Positions 50,468 through 59,333 of a stretch of 64,000 nucleotides of DNA are shown here, one piece after another (the stretch's first letter is position 1; every line of letters begins with the position of its first letter). The stretch covers positions 1,364,001 through 1,428,000 of the forward strand of contig NZ_CP119992.1 of assembly GCF_029338575.1 (NCBI RefSeq), in the 5' to 3' direction. This DNA comes from Halomarina halobia. Lineage in GTDB: Archaea > Halobacteriota > Halobacteria > Halobacteriales > Haloarculaceae. The notes under the pieces are model-generated. The model was not told the origin of the DNA. It made no database searches and saw only the letters and a program-made list of their open reading frames with translations. Position numbers and translations under genes: made by a program.

Positions 50468-50552
50468 TGTCAGAACCAATACCGTCCGGGGTTAAACCGT
50501 TCCCCCTCTCGTCGGACGGAAGACGTATGCGGGGGCCGGCCGGTGACCCGGT

Positions 50553-52931
50553 ATGGAGTGGGGGCTCGTCGCCCGGTGGCTCGTCGTCTCCCTCGCGCTG
50601 TTCTGCCTCTCCCTCCCGGTCGCCGCCGCGGTCGCCCCGCGCCTGCCCGACCGCGGCGCGGGGATCGCCCTCCCGCTCTCGCTGCTCGTCGTCGGGAGCG
50701 TCGCCTACTGGGTCGGCCACCTCGCGTTCGGCCCGATCGCGCTGGGCGCGGGACTGCTCGCCCTCGTCGGGGCGTCGGCGCTCACCTACCGGCGGGGGGC
50801 GCGACCCGACGGGCGGCGGGCGGTCGAGACGGCGCTCGTGTTCGCGCTCGCCTTCCTGTCTCTCGTCGCCGTCCGTGCCGTCGACCCCGCCGTCCACGCC
50901 ACGATGGGCGAGAAGTTCCTCGACTTCTCGCTCCTGCGCGCGCTCCTCCGGACGGAGGTCCTGCCCCCGCGTGACCCGTGGTTCGCGGGCGAACCCGTCC
51001 GGTACTACTACGGCGGGCACCTCCTCGCCGCGGTGCTCGCGCGACTGACCGGCACCGAGGCCCGCTTCGCCTACAACCTCGCGCTCGCCGGCTTCTACGC
51101 GACCCTCGTCACCGCGGCCTACGGCCTCGCGGGCGCACTCGGCGACGCGTCGGGGAGTTCCCGACGGACGGCGGGCGCGCTCGGCGCGTTCTTCGTCGGG
51201 TTCGCGAGCAACCTCTACACGCCGCTTCGCGTCCTCGGCGCGCTCGTCCCCGCCCCCGTCGCGGAGGTCGGCGCGCCCCTCGTCGGCGTCCGGGGGGTCG
51301 ACGCCGCGGGCTACCGTCCCGTCGCCGACTTCACGTACTGGGGGGCGAGCCGGGTCGTCCCGGGGACGATCAACGAGTTCCCCCTGTTCGCGTGGCTCAA
51401 CGGCGACCTCCACGCCCACATGACGAGCGCGCCGTTCCTCCTGCTCGCGGCGACGCTGTGCTACGCCTACGTCCGGACGCCCGCGGCGGAACGCGCCCGA
51501 CGGTTCGCGCTGCTCGCGCTGCTCGCGCTCGACGCCGGGTTCGTCGCGGTCGTCGACACGTGGACGTTCCCGACCGTGCTCGGGCTAACGTGGCTCGCGC
51601 TCGCGTTCGCCCCCGCATCGCCCGCGACGCTCCTCCTGCTCGGCGGGAAACGTCGTCTCGACCGGCGCGTCTCGGCGGGTGACTCGCAGTTCGCGCGACT
51701 CGGCCGCGAACTCCGGCGCGACGCGTCGGCGCTCGCCGTCGTCGCCGCGCTCGCGCTCCTCGCGCTGCTGGTCTCGCTCCCCTTCTGGACGACGAGCGCG
51801 AGCGCCCGGTCGGTCGCCCTCGTCCCCCGCGGGGATCGAAGCCCGATGTACGCCCTGCTGGTCGTCCACGGGGGATTCCTGGCGGCGTTCGTCCCCTTCC
51901 TCGCGCGCCGGACGAGGGCGGTCGCGGGGGACGCGCGGACGCGTCGACTCGCGTGGGGGGCCGTCGCGGGCGGCGTCGCGCTGTGGCTGCTCGGGTTCGC
52001 CGCGCTCGGCCTCCTCCTCCCCGTCGCGCTCGGCGCGTGGTGGCTCCTGCGCGCGGACCTCGACGACGGGACGGCCTTCGCGACGCTCCTGATCCTCGCC
52101 GCGGCGGGCCTCGTGATGCTCGCGGACCTCGTCTACGTCCGGGAGCGGGCGGGCCCCGGCCGGATGAACACCGTCTTCAAGACCTACGCGCAGGTGTGGG
52201 TGCTCTGGTCGCCCGCGGCCGGGGCCGCGCTCGCCGACCTCGCACGGCGATCCCGACCCGCCCCGACCGCGGCGTCGTTCCGGCGCGCCTCACGCGGTTC
52301 GCTCCCCGGGGGGATCGGAACGGGGGAGACGGGGATCGACGCTGGGCGCGTCCTCGTCGCCGCGCTCGTCCTCTCGACGTCCGTCTACGGGGCGCTCGCG
52401 CTGGCCGATCACTTCACCGCCCAACCGGGTCGCTACGACGCCGAGGCAGCCGAGGTGTACCCCCGCACCGACGATCCGACGCTCGACGCGCTCGCGTTCG
52501 TCGAGACGTACCACCCCGACGAGTACGCGGCGATCCGCTGGCTCGACGCGCGCGAGGGGCGGCCCGTCGTCGCCGCCGCGCCCGGACTCGACAGCTACGG
52601 GTGGACGAACGCGGAGACGACGCTCACCGGCCTCCAGACCGTCGCCGGGTGGCGACACGAGGTGGGCTACCGCGGCCCGGAGGCCTACTACGCCCGCGTC
52701 GAGGACGCGGACCGGATCTTCACGGGCACCCCCCGACAGCGCGCCCGACTGCTCGATCGCTACGCCGTGCGCTACGTCTACGTCGGCCCGAACGAGCGCG
52801 AGCGCTACGGGACGGTGTCGTTCGAGGACGTACCCGGCGTGCACGTCGAGCGGCGGTTCGGGGACGTGACGATCTACGAGGTGGAGCGGTCGGCGGGCGA
52901 CGATCCACCTTCCGATGCGGAAGAGCGATGA
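50553..52931 (+). CDS. DUF2298 (YYY-type) membrane protein
   Basis: A 792-residue multispanning membrane protein with the signature DFSLLRALLRTEVLPPRDPWFAGEPVRYYYGGHL and later NEFPLFAWLNGDLHAHMTSAPFLLLAATL and MNTVFKTYAQVWVLW. DUF2298 proteins resemble GT-C-like glycosyltransferases of unknown substrate. The C-terminal soluble part (about residues 620-792) ends with RYAVRYVYVGPNERERYG. It shares the divergent region with the GT2/GtrA pair, suggesting a joint envelope glycan function. The start ATG 50553 fits the first helix. Confidence 0.87.
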   Translation: MEWGLVARWLVVSLALFCLSLPVAAAVAPRLPDRGAGIALPLSLLVVGSVAYWVGHLAFGPIALGAGLLALVGASALTYRRGARPDGRRAVETALVFALAFLSLVAVRAVDPAVHATMGEKFLDFSLLRALLRTEVLPPRDPWFAGEPVRYYYGGHLLAAVLARLTGTEARFAYNLALAGFYATLVTAAYGLAGALGDASGSSRRTAGALGAFFVGFASNLYTPLRVLGALVPAPVAEVGAPLVGVRGVDAAGYRPVADFTYWGASRVVPGTINEFPLFAWLNGDLHAHMTSAPFLLLAATLCYAYVRTPAAERARRFALLALLALDAGFVAVVDTWTFPTVLGLTWLALAFAPASPATLLLLGGKRRLDRRVSAGDSQFARLGRELRRDASALAVVAALALLALLVSLPFWTTSASARSVALVPRGDRSPMYALLVVHGGFLAAFVPFLARRTRAVAGDARTRRLAWGAVAGGVALWLLGFAALGLLLPVALGAWWLLRADLDDGTAFATLLILAAAGLVMLADLVYVRERAGPGRMNTVFKTYAQVWVLWSPAAGAALADLARRSRPAPTAASFRRASRGSLPGGIGTGETGIDAGRVLVAALVLSTSVYGALALADHFTAQPGRYDAEAAEVYPRTDDPTLDALAFVETYHPDEYAAIRWLDAREGRPVVAAAPGLDSYGWTNAETTLTGLQTVAGWRHEVGYRGPEAYYARVEDADRIFTGTPRQRARLLDRYAVRYVYVGPNERERYGTVSFEDVPGVHVERRFGDVTIYEVERSAGDDPPSDAEER

Positions 52932-53027
52932 AGAGCGAGGAACAGGTCGTGAAACAGGATCCCGCTGGGTGGGCACACGACAATTACCCGGGGAATCGTT
53001 ATCCGTCCGGGGGGTGTACTCGCGCAC

Positions 53028-53267
53028 ATGGCGACCGAGGACGACGAGACGACGGTGAACGGGAGTTACGCGGTCACGATCCCGGCGTCGGTGCGGAAGG
53101 ACCTCGACCTCGAACCGGGCGATCGCCTACGGTGGGATGTCGACGAAGAGGGTCGTCTCGTCGCTGAAATCGTGCGAGAACGCTACGGCGTCGCCGCCGA
53201 CCTCGAACCGATCGATATGGGCGAGACGGACGCCGTCGAGATCACCGAGGGCTACGACTGGTCCTGA
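53028..53267 (+). CDS. AbrB/SpoVT-type DNA-binding protein
   Basis: A 79-residue protein with the swapped-hairpin AbrB fold: VNGSYAVTIPASVRKDLDLEPGDRLRWDVDEEGRLVAEIV. Proteins like this are MazE-type antitoxins or regulators. No toxin gene follows, as the next gene is a VOC protein after a strand-matched gap. The ATG at 53028 is preferred. An orphan regulator is the simplest reading. Confidence 0.85.
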   Translation: MATEDDETTVNGSYAVTIPASVRKDLDLEPGDRLRWDVDEEGRLVAEIVRERYGVAADLEPIDMGETDAVEITEGYDWS

Positions 53268-53344
53268 ATTCAGCGCTGACGAATCTGGACGGTTCCGCCC
53301 CTCGTCACTCAATCTTTATTGCACCTCGTCGAGTATCGCTCGCG

Positions 53345-53794
53345 ATGGGAATTCGAGGGCTCCACCACCTCGTGCTCCTCGTCGACGACGTTCCCGACGG
53401 GGAAGCGTTCTATCGGGAGTTGTTCGACATGGAGGTGCTGTTTCGAGAGGGAGTGCTCGACGGCACCGTGGGCACGGTACCGGACGGCGTCGGGTGGGAC
53501 GAAGCGATATCGAAGGGAGCCACGCCGACGATGTCCTTTCTCGGTCGGGACGAGTTCTTCCTCGCCGTCGCGCAGGCAGATGGTGAACCCTCCGCCGGCA
53601 GAGTCGATCACGTGGCGTTGGCGGTCGACGAACCGGCGTTCGAGGCGATCACGGACCGCGCCGAATCGGTCGGGTGCGAGGTCGAGCAGAACGCGGCCCA
53701 CCACCGAATCCTCCGGGACGCGTTCGGTATGGAGTGGGAGTTGAACGCGAATCCCCCACCGCCAAGCCGGGCGTTCGAACCGCTCGACATTTGA
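53345..53794 (+). CDS. VOC (glyoxalase/bleomycin resistance fold) protein
   Basis: A 149-residue protein with two beta-alpha-beta modules: GIRGLHHLVLLVDDVPDGEAFYRELFDMEVL and DHVALAVDEPAFEAITDRAESVGCEVEQ, with candidate metal ligands His (in LHHLV), His (in VDHVA) and Glu (in FGMEWELNANP). Substrate unknown. TTTATT (about 53313-53318) lies 27-32 bp before the ATG at 53345. It is convergent with the M42 peptidase, with an AT-rich signature between. Confidence 0.83.
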   Translation: MGIRGLHHLVLLVDDVPDGEAFYRELFDMEVLFREGVLDGTVGTVPDGVGWDEAISKGATPTMSFLGRDEFFLAVAQADGEPSAGRVDHVALAVDEPAFEAITDRAESVGCEVEQNAAHHRILRDAFGMEWELNANPPPPSRAFEPLDI

Positions 53795-53869
53795 GTAGGG
53801 AAGGAACCCCACGGACGCACGCCCCCGTTGTACCCGCGAGCGAACGCGGCGAGCGAGACGGCCGAGCGT

Positions 53870-53945
53870 CCGCGGCCGTTTCGGTCCAGATTTTTCGAGG
53901 AGTGGTGCGCGACCGAAGGGAGCGCACCCGACGAAGAAAAAGGTG
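53870..53945. other. intergenic T-tract element with GAGTGGTGCGC
   Basis: Between convergent genes the sequence reads TTTCGGTCCAGATTTTTCGA, then GGAGTGGTGCGCGACCGAAG, GGAGCGCACC and GAAGAAAAAGG. The short stem GGTGCGC/GCGCACC lies between two T/A tracts. I recall similar words in other haloarchaeal intergenic regions. A bidirectional terminator is one option. Confidence 0.4.
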
Positions 53946-53948
53946 GTT

Positions 53949-55001
53949 TCAGAGCGTGTAGTCGTTCTCGCCCGTCTCGGTCTCGAGAAACGCCGTGGCG
54001 AGGTCGATAGCCGCGCCGACGTCCTCGCGGTGGGCGCTCTCGGTGACGGTGTGGAGGTAGCGCGTGGGGATCGAGATCGCGCCGACCGGCTTCGCGCCGT
54101 ATGAGTTCTGGAAACTCCCCGTGTCCGTGCCGCCGCGGGGCAGGACCTCCGTCTGGACGGGGATCCTGCGCTCCTCCGCTACCGCGCGGAGGCGGCGGTT
54201 CACCTTCGGGTTCGTGATGACCGACGAGTCCTTGAGCTTGATCGCCGCGCCCTCCCCGAGGCGGGTGACGTGTTCTCCCTTCTCCACGCCGGGGAGGTCG
54301 CTCGCGACGGTCACGTCCATCGCGATCGCGAGGTCGGGATCGAGGTCGACGCCGAGGGCCGCAGCGCCGCGCAGGCCGACCTCCTCCTGGACGGTGGCGG
54401 CGAAGTGGATCGTCACGGTCGGGTCCTCGATGCGGCGGGCGGCCTCGAGCGCGGCGAACAGGCAGACCCGGTCGTCGAGGGACTTGCCGGTGACGAGGTC
54501 GCCGACGACGGTCGTCGTCTGGTCCATCGAGACGAGATCGCCGACCGCGACGCGCTCCCTCACGGCGTCACCGTCCATGCCCAGGTCCACGTAGACGTCC
54601 TCGACCTCGAACTCGTCGTCGTCGCCGTCCGACTGGGTGTGCGGCGGGGGCGAGCCGATGATGCCCGTCAGGTCGCCGTCCTCGGTGTGGACGGTGACGC
54701 GCTGGGCGCGGAGGACGTCGGCGTCCCACCCGCCGAGCGCGTCGAGCTGGAGGAAGCCGTCGTCGGTGACGTGCCGGACCATGAAGCCGATCTCGTCCAT
54801 GTGCGCGCCGACGACGACGGCGTAGTCGCGCTCGCCGCGTATCGTCCCGACGACGTTGCCCATCGCGTCGGAGCGGACCTCATCCGTCGCCGCCTCGAGT
54901 TCGCGGCGGACGATCTCGCGGACGCGGTCCTCGTAGCCGGGGACGCCCCGCGTCTCCGTCAGTTCCTTCAAGAGGTCGTAGTCGAAGTCGAAGTCGGCCA
55001 T
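53949..55001 (-). CDS. M42 family aminopeptidase/endoglucanase-type metallopeptidase
   Basis: A 350-residue metallopeptidase. The metal ligands are in order: His and Asp in GAHMDEIGFM, Asp in GKSLDDRVCLFAALEAAR, Glu in VQEEVGLRGA, Asp in AIAMDVTVAS and His in YLHTVTESAH. The family forms large tetrahedral complexes that cut short peptides (TET-type). ATG 55001 gives MADFDFDYDLL; the longer frame from 55091 is not coding-like. It probably finishes peptide degradation after the proteasome. Confidence 0.92.
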   Translation of the reverse strand: MADFDFDYDLLKELTETRGVPGYEDRVREIVRRELEAATDEVRSDAMGNVVGTIRGERDYAVVVGAHMDEIGFMVRHVTDDGFLQLDALGGWDADVLRAQRVTVHTEDGDLTGIIGSPPPHTQSDGDDDEFEVEDVYVDLGMDGDAVRERVAVGDLVSMDQTTTVVGDLVTGKSLDDRVCLFAALEAARRIEDPTVTIHFAATVQEEVGLRGAAALGVDLDPDLAIAMDVTVASDLPGVEKGEHVTRLGEGAAIKLKDSSVITNPKVNRRLRAVAEERRIPVQTEVLPRGGTDTGSFQNSYGAKPVGAISIPTRYLHTVTESAHREDVGAAIDLATAFLETETGENDYTL

Positions 55002-55087
55002 ACCCGCGGGTCGGTGCGGGCGCGCTAAAGACGTGGCGACTCGCGAGCGGCCCGCACGCCCGCGATCCCGCCCGCGCTCGCGCTCGG

Positions 55088-56152
55088 TCACGCCTCCCGT
55101 TCGACGACGAAGCGGGTGAACGCGGCGAGTCGCTCGGCCGGTTCGGGTTCGAGGTCGAGCGGGGCGAGGTGCTCGCGGGCCTGGGCCGCGAGGTCGCGCG
55201 CCTGCCGTCGGGCGTAGTCGACGCTCCCCGCCTCGGAGAGCAGTTCGACGACCTCGCGCACCTCCTCGTCGGTGTTCTCCTCGGCCCAGAGCAGTTCCTC
55301 GAGGCGGGCGACGGCCTCGGGGTCGGCGGTGTCGGCGGCGTGGATGACCATCAGCGTCTTCTTGCCCTCGCGGACGTCGTTACCGACACCCTTCCCGAAG
55401 TCCCCGCCGGCCTCCATGCTCGTCTCCACGTCGAGGACGTCGTCCGCGATCTGGAAGGCGACGCTCATCCGCTCGGCGTAGCGGGCGACCGCGATCTCGG
55501 TCTCGCGGTCCTGCCCGGTGACGATGGCCGCGAGGCGGGCGACGATGCGACCCAGGCAGCCGGTCTTGCAGGCGCACATCTCCAGGTACTCCGCCTCCGT
55601 GATGTCGACGCCCCGCTCGTTGTGCCAGCAGATGTCCATCCCCTGCCCGAGGTGCGTCCGGTTGAGCTCGTGCATGAGCATCTCGTAGGCGGCCAATCGA
55701 GTGGCGGGCTGGAGTTCGCCGGGATTGCGAGTGATGATCTTGAGCGGGAGGAAGTACATCGCGTTCCCGGCGTTGAGCGCCACGTCGACGCCGTGGCCGT
55801 GGTGGAGCGCGGGCTCGCCGCGGCGCATCGTCGCCTCGTCCTCCACGTCGTCGACGATGATGGTGCCGTTGTGGAGGATTTCGGGGATGCAGGCGTAGGG
55901 GAGGTAGTCGTTCGGGTCCTCGCCGAACGCCTCGCAGAAGACGAGAAAGAGCACGGCCCGCCAGCGCTTGCCGCCGCGGTCGAGGAGGTCCCAGAGCGGC
56001 GCGGCGAGCGCCCGCTGGATCGCCCCGGGGTCGTACGCGTAGACGGCGGGACCGAAGAAGTCAGAGAGGTACGCCTCGTCTATCGTCCGGGGGAGCAAAC
56101 GCTCGATTTCCGCGTCGATGACCGGCCGCCACTCTTCGAGGACGTCCCGCAT
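55088..56152 (-). CDS. idsA: polyprenyl (geranylgeranyl-type) diphosphate synthase
   Basis: A 354-residue prenyl synthase. The first Asp-rich motif DDVED is at residues 101-105 (with a one-residue change from DDxxD spacing in the usual DDIED form), and the second is in QIADDVLDVE. The Lys and Arg residues of the substrate site are in GGKRWR. It makes C20 or longer isoprenoid chains for lipids or dolichols; product length cannot be read safely. It is divergent from the M28 peptidase; the 80-bp element copy B lies in between. Confidence 0.9.
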   Translation of the reverse strand: MRDVLEEWRPVIDAEIERLLPRTIDEAYLSDFFGPAVYAYDPGAIQRALAAPLWDLLDRGGKRWRAVLFLVFCEAFGEDPNDYLPYACIPEILHNGTIIVDDVEDEATMRRGEPALHHGHGVDVALNAGNAMYFLPLKIITRNPGELQPATRLAAYEMLMHELNRTHLGQGMDICWHNERGVDITEAEYLEMCACKTGCLGRIVARLAAIVTGQDRETEIAVARYAERMSVAFQIADDVLDVETSMEAGGDFGKGVGNDVREGKKTLMVIHAADTADPEAVARLEELLWAEENTDEEVREVVELLSEAGSVDYARRQARDLAAQAREHLAPLDLEPEPAERLAAFTRFVVEREA

Positions 56153-56223
56153 GCTACCTCGGGTGTCGCGCGCAGGGCAGAAAAACTCGCCGTTCCGACG
56201 ACGGTCGCGACGTCAGAACGCTT

Positions 56224-56303
56224 ATACTGTCGGACGTAACCCCGCAAAACTACTCGCCACTCCGGGGTAGCGAGATTCTCGAAGGGCGTACGTCCGACAG
56301 TAT
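56224..56303. repeat. 80-bp inverted-end element, copy B
   Basis: It begins ATACTGTCGGACGTAA and ends TACGTCCGACAGTAT, a near-perfect inverted end. The middle has CTCGCCACTCC/GGGGTAGCGAG with two mismatches. Its reverse complement aligns with copy A (32602-32681), both 80 bp, with most differences in the interior. It lies in the 179-bp spacer between divergent genes, so it may carry promoter or terminator signals. Confidence 0.7.
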
Positions 56304-56331
56304 TAGGCCCCCGCCCGCCCGACGCCAGGTC

Positions 56332-57684
56332 ATGACGGAGTGGATCGGCGCAACGTTCACGAGCAGGGCAGGGTGGAGTCACCTCGAAGCGCTCGTGGAC
56401 GTCGGCGACCGGATGGCTGGCGGCGACGGCGAGCGCGAGGCGGCGGAACTCACCCGCGACGCGCTCTCCGCGGCGGGTGCGCGGGACGCCCACCTCGACG
56501 AGTTCGAGGTGCAGGGCTGGACGCGCGGCGACAGCGCGATCCGCGCCGGCGACACCGAACAGGCGTGCATCGCCCTCCCCCGCAGCCCCTCGGGAAGCGC
56601 GACCGGCGAGTTCGTCGACCTCGGGTACGGACTGCCCGAGGACTTCGACCGCGACCTCGATGGGACGGTCGTGATGGTCTCCTCCACCGTCCCCGACTAC
56701 TACGACCGGTTCGTCCACCGCCGGGAGAAGTACTACCGGGCGGTGCGGGCGGGGGCGTCGGCGTTCGTCTTCAGGAACCACGTCGATGGCTGTCTCGCCC
56801 CGACGGGGAGCGTCGGAACGCCCGACGCTCCCATCGGTGACGTTCCGGCCGTCGGCGTCTCGAGCGAGGTCGGCGCGCGCCTCGCCCGGTGGTTCGACGG
56901 CGCGGAGGACGGCTCCGGAGGGCGCGCGGACGGGCGGAGCGCAGGGGCGGGAGGCGAGGTCGAAGTCGAGGTCGAGTGCGAGTACACGCCCGCGACGAGC
57001 CAGAACGTCCACGCCCTCATCGGCCCCGAGACCGACCGCGAGGTGCTCGTGACGAGCCACGTCGACGCCCACGACATCGCGGAGGGCGCGATGGACAACG
57101 GCGCGGGGACGGCGATGGTCGTCGAGCTCGCGAACGCGCTCGCCGCGCGCGAGGACGAACTCGAGACGACGGTCCGCTTCGTCTGCTTCGGGAGCGAGGA
57201 GGTGGGCCTCCGCGGGTCGGGCTACGACGCCGAGCGGCGCGACCTCGACTCGGTGACGGCCGTCGTCAACTGCGACGGCGTGCTGCAGGGTCGGACGCTC
57301 TCCGCGTACACCCACGGCTTCGACGACCTCGAGGCCGTCCTGCGAGGGGTCGCGGAGCACTTCGATCACCCGATCGCGACGAATCCCCGACAGGGCCCCC
57401 ACAGCGACCACTGGCCGTACGTGCTCGCGGGGGGCGTCCCCGCCTACCACGTCGCGAGCGAGACGGGCGACCGGGGCCGGGGCTGGGGCCACACCCGCGC
57501 CGACACGCTCGATAAGCTCGAGTCGCGCGACCTGCGCGAGGGTGCCGTCCTCCTGACCGAACTCGTCGTCCGCCTCGCGCGGGAGGACACCGAGATCGCC
57601 AGACAGTCGCGCGAGGAGATCGTCGCCGCCCTCGAACGGGAGGGACACGCCGAGGGGCTCCGCATCACGGGCGACCTCCCGTGA
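56332..57684 (+). CDS. M28 family metallopeptidase
   Basis: A 450-residue zinc aminopeptidase-type protein. The conserved metal ligands are visible: His and Asp in TSHVDAHDIAEGAMDNGAGTA, Glu pair in CFGSEEVGLRGSGYDAE, Asp in VVNCDGVLQG and His in VASETGDRGRGWGHTRADT. There is an N-terminal domain with YYRAVRAGASAFVFRNHVDGCL and an apical domain insertion. No signal peptide is seen, so it is probably cytoplasmic. The ATG at 56332 follows the 80-bp element. Confidence 0.88.
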   Translation: MTEWIGATFTSRAGWSHLEALVDVGDRMAGGDGEREAAELTRDALSAAGARDAHLDEFEVQGWTRGDSAIRAGDTEQACIALPRSPSGSATGEFVDLGYGLPEDFDRDLDGTVVMVSSTVPDYYDRFVHRREKYYRAVRAGASAFVFRNHVDGCLAPTGSVGTPDAPIGDVPAVGVSSEVGARLARWFDGAEDGSGGRADGRSAGAGGEVEVEVECEYTPATSQNVHALIGPETDREVLVTSHVDAHDIAEGAMDNGAGTAMVVELANALAAREDELETTVRFVCFGSEEVGLRGSGYDAERRDLDSVTAVVNCDGVLQGRTLSAYTHGFDDLEAVLRGVAEHFDHPIATNPRQGPHSDHWPYVLAGGVPAYHVASETGDRGRGWGHTRADTLDKLESRDLREGAVLLTELVVRLAREDTEIARQSREEIVAALEREGHAEGLRITGDLP

Positions 57685-57733
57685 GCGCCGCCGTGGGTCA
57701 CGCTTTTGGACGGGCGACGCGAGGGTCACGGTA

Positions 57734-58498
57734 ATGAGCGACGAGGGCGCGAGCGGGCGAGCGGCCGACGAACCGGGGGACCGTCCACGCCTCGGCGTCG
57801 TCGGGGCGGACGAGGCGGTCGCCGAGGCGATCGGGGACGCGGGCGCGGAGCGCGTCCCCGTCGCGGCGGGCGACCTCCCCGCGGACCTCGACGCGGTCGT
57901 CGCGGTCGGCGAGGGGGCGGTCCTGTCGCTTCCCCCGGACTGCCCCGCGCCGGTCCTGGCGGTCGGCGGGGACTCGCCCCTCTCCGTCCCCCCCGCGCGG
58001 GTCGCCGGGGCGGTCGCCGCCGTCGCGGCGGGGCAGAGCCGGACGGTCGAGGTCCCGGTCGTCGCCGTCACCCACGCGGGCGGTCGGACCCGCGCGCTGA
58101 TGGACGCGATGCTCGTCACCGCCTCACCGGCGCGCATCTCCGAGTACTCGATCGAGAGCGGCGGCCGGACGGTCGCCCGGTTCCGGGCCGACGGCGTGGT
58201 GGTCGCCACCCCGTTCGGCAGCCGCGGGTACGCGCGGGCGGCTGGCGGTCCCTCGCTCGCGCTCGGCAGCGGCGTCGCCGCGGTCGTCCCCGTCGCGCCG
58301 TTCGCCATCGACCCCGATCGGTGGGTCCTGCCGCTGGGGACGGTGACGCTGCGGGTCGAGCGCGACGAGGCCGCCGTCGAACTGCTCGCCGACGACCGCA
58401 GGGAGGGCCCGGTCGCGCCGAACGACCCCGTCAGAATCGAGCCCGCCGGATCGCTCCGGTTCCTTGCGACCGACGGGCGAGGATTGGAAAGACACTAA
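57734..58498 (+). CDS. NAD-kinase-like protein without the GGDG motif
   Basis: A 254-residue protein. The C-terminal domain matches NAD kinase: FRADGVVVATPFGSRGYARAAGGPSLALGSGVAAVVPVAPFAIDPDRWVLPL. The N-terminal part reads DAVVAVGEGAVLSLPPD, where active kinases have a GGDG(T) motif with the catalytic Asp. This copy may therefore have lost the phosphoryl transfer. The first 25 residues are disordered and acidic. The ATG is 57734. Function may be binding or regulatory; a fully active NAD kinase is expected elsewhere. Confidence 0.8.
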   Translation: MSDEGASGRAADEPGDRPRLGVVGADEAVAEAIGDAGAERVPVAAGDLPADLDAVVAVGEGAVLSLPPDCPAPVLAVGGDSPLSVPPARVAGAVAAVAAGQSRTVEVPVVAVTHAGGRTRALMDAMLVTASPARISEYSIESGGRTVARFRADGVVVATPFGSRGYARAAGGPSLALGSGVAAVVPVAPFAIDPDRWVLPLGTVTLRVERDEAAVELLADDRREGPVAPNDPVRIEPAGSLRFLATDGRGLERH

Positions 58499-58522
58499 GG
58501 GGAGCACGACACCCATCTACGT

Positions 58523-58963
58523 ATGGAACCCTCGGTCTCGCTGTTCGGCCCGGTCGACGCCATCCTCGGGCCGTACATCGAATACGTCCTGCTCGCGCTC
58601 GTGGTGGTGAACATGGTCGCCCGGGCGGCCGAGCACAGTACGCACGTCAAGCAGGCGCGCGACGGCGGCGCGGACGCCGTCGCGCGCAGTCCGCTCCGCG
58701 TGGCGACGAACTTCCTGCTGCTCGTCGGCGCGTTCTACTTCGCGACCGTCGAGTACCACGCGGGCATCGTCTTCTCGGTGCTGGTGGTGGGTCTGGTCAT
58801 CTCCGACCTCTTCGAGTTCGAGGCGCGGCTGGTCGAGGCCCGCAGGGAGGTCACCATCGAGCGTCCCAAGAGCTCGATCACCGCGTCCGTCCTCGTGCTG
58901 CTGTACGCGGCCTACACGGGCCTGTTCTTTCTCATCGAGAACGTCTGGAACAGCATCATCTGA
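58523..58963 (+). CDS. small haloarchaeal membrane protein (DUF7313-like)
   Basis: A 146-residue protein with three to four hydrophobic segments (YIEYVLLALVVVNMVARAAEH; NFLLLVGAFYFATVEY; IVFSVLVVGLVISDLFEF; ASVLVLLYAAYTGLFFLIENVW). From memory, a protein of this sort is found next to the haloarchaeal bc complex genes. It is convergent with that operon. No function is known. Confidence 0.78.
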   Translation: MEPSVSLFGPVDAILGPYIEYVLLALVVVNMVARAAEHSTHVKQARDGGADAVARSPLRVATNFLLLVGAFYFATVEYHAGIVFSVLVVGLVISDLFEFEARLVEARREVTIERPKSSITASVLVLLYAAYTGLFFLIENVWNSII

Positions 58964-59037
58964 ACCGCGAACGGTCCGGTTCGAAGTCGCTCCCTCCGGC
59001 GTTCCCCCTGTCCCGTCTCTGCTCTCGCGAGGACGGG

Positions 59038-59187
59038 CTACTTCTCGCGCGAACGACTGATGTTCCGCATCCGTCCGCCGCAGTTCGAGCACGGCCCAGG
59101 ACGAGTATCGGCCTCCACCCGCTCGCCACACTCGGTGCACTCGAACGTGTACGGGGGCTCCCCGTCGTACGGATCTTCGACTCCCAT
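59038..59187 (-). CDS. short rubrerythrin-like zinc-ribbon protein
   Basis: A 49-residue protein: MGVEDPYDGEPPYTFECTECGERV followed by PCSNCGGRMRNISRSREK, i.e. two C-x2-C pairs forming a zinc ribbon like the rubredoxin-type end of rubrerythrin. It is in the direction of the bc operon, 146 bp after the last membrane gene. Small size makes the start (ATG 59187) likely but not certain. It may bind zinc or iron. Confidence 0.75.
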   Translation of the reverse strand: MGVEDPYDGEPPYTFECTECGERVEADTRPGPCSNCGGRMRNISRSREK

Positions 59188-59333
59188 AGGTGGGGTACAG
59201 TCGCTAGTGTGGTATGTGTTGTGGCAGCGCGCTCGGCGTCGGGGGCGACGGCCGGGGCGAACGCGGACCGCGGGACGATCGAGGCGCTCGGCGGTGGGCT
59301 GAACGGGAGACGGAGAGTCGGTACCCCGGCGGT

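Noticed and set aside
53028-53794. Toxin-antitoxin pair formed by AbrB and the next gene
   Set aside because: The next gene is a VOC-fold protein with its own TATA-like box, not a MazF, PIN or other toxin.
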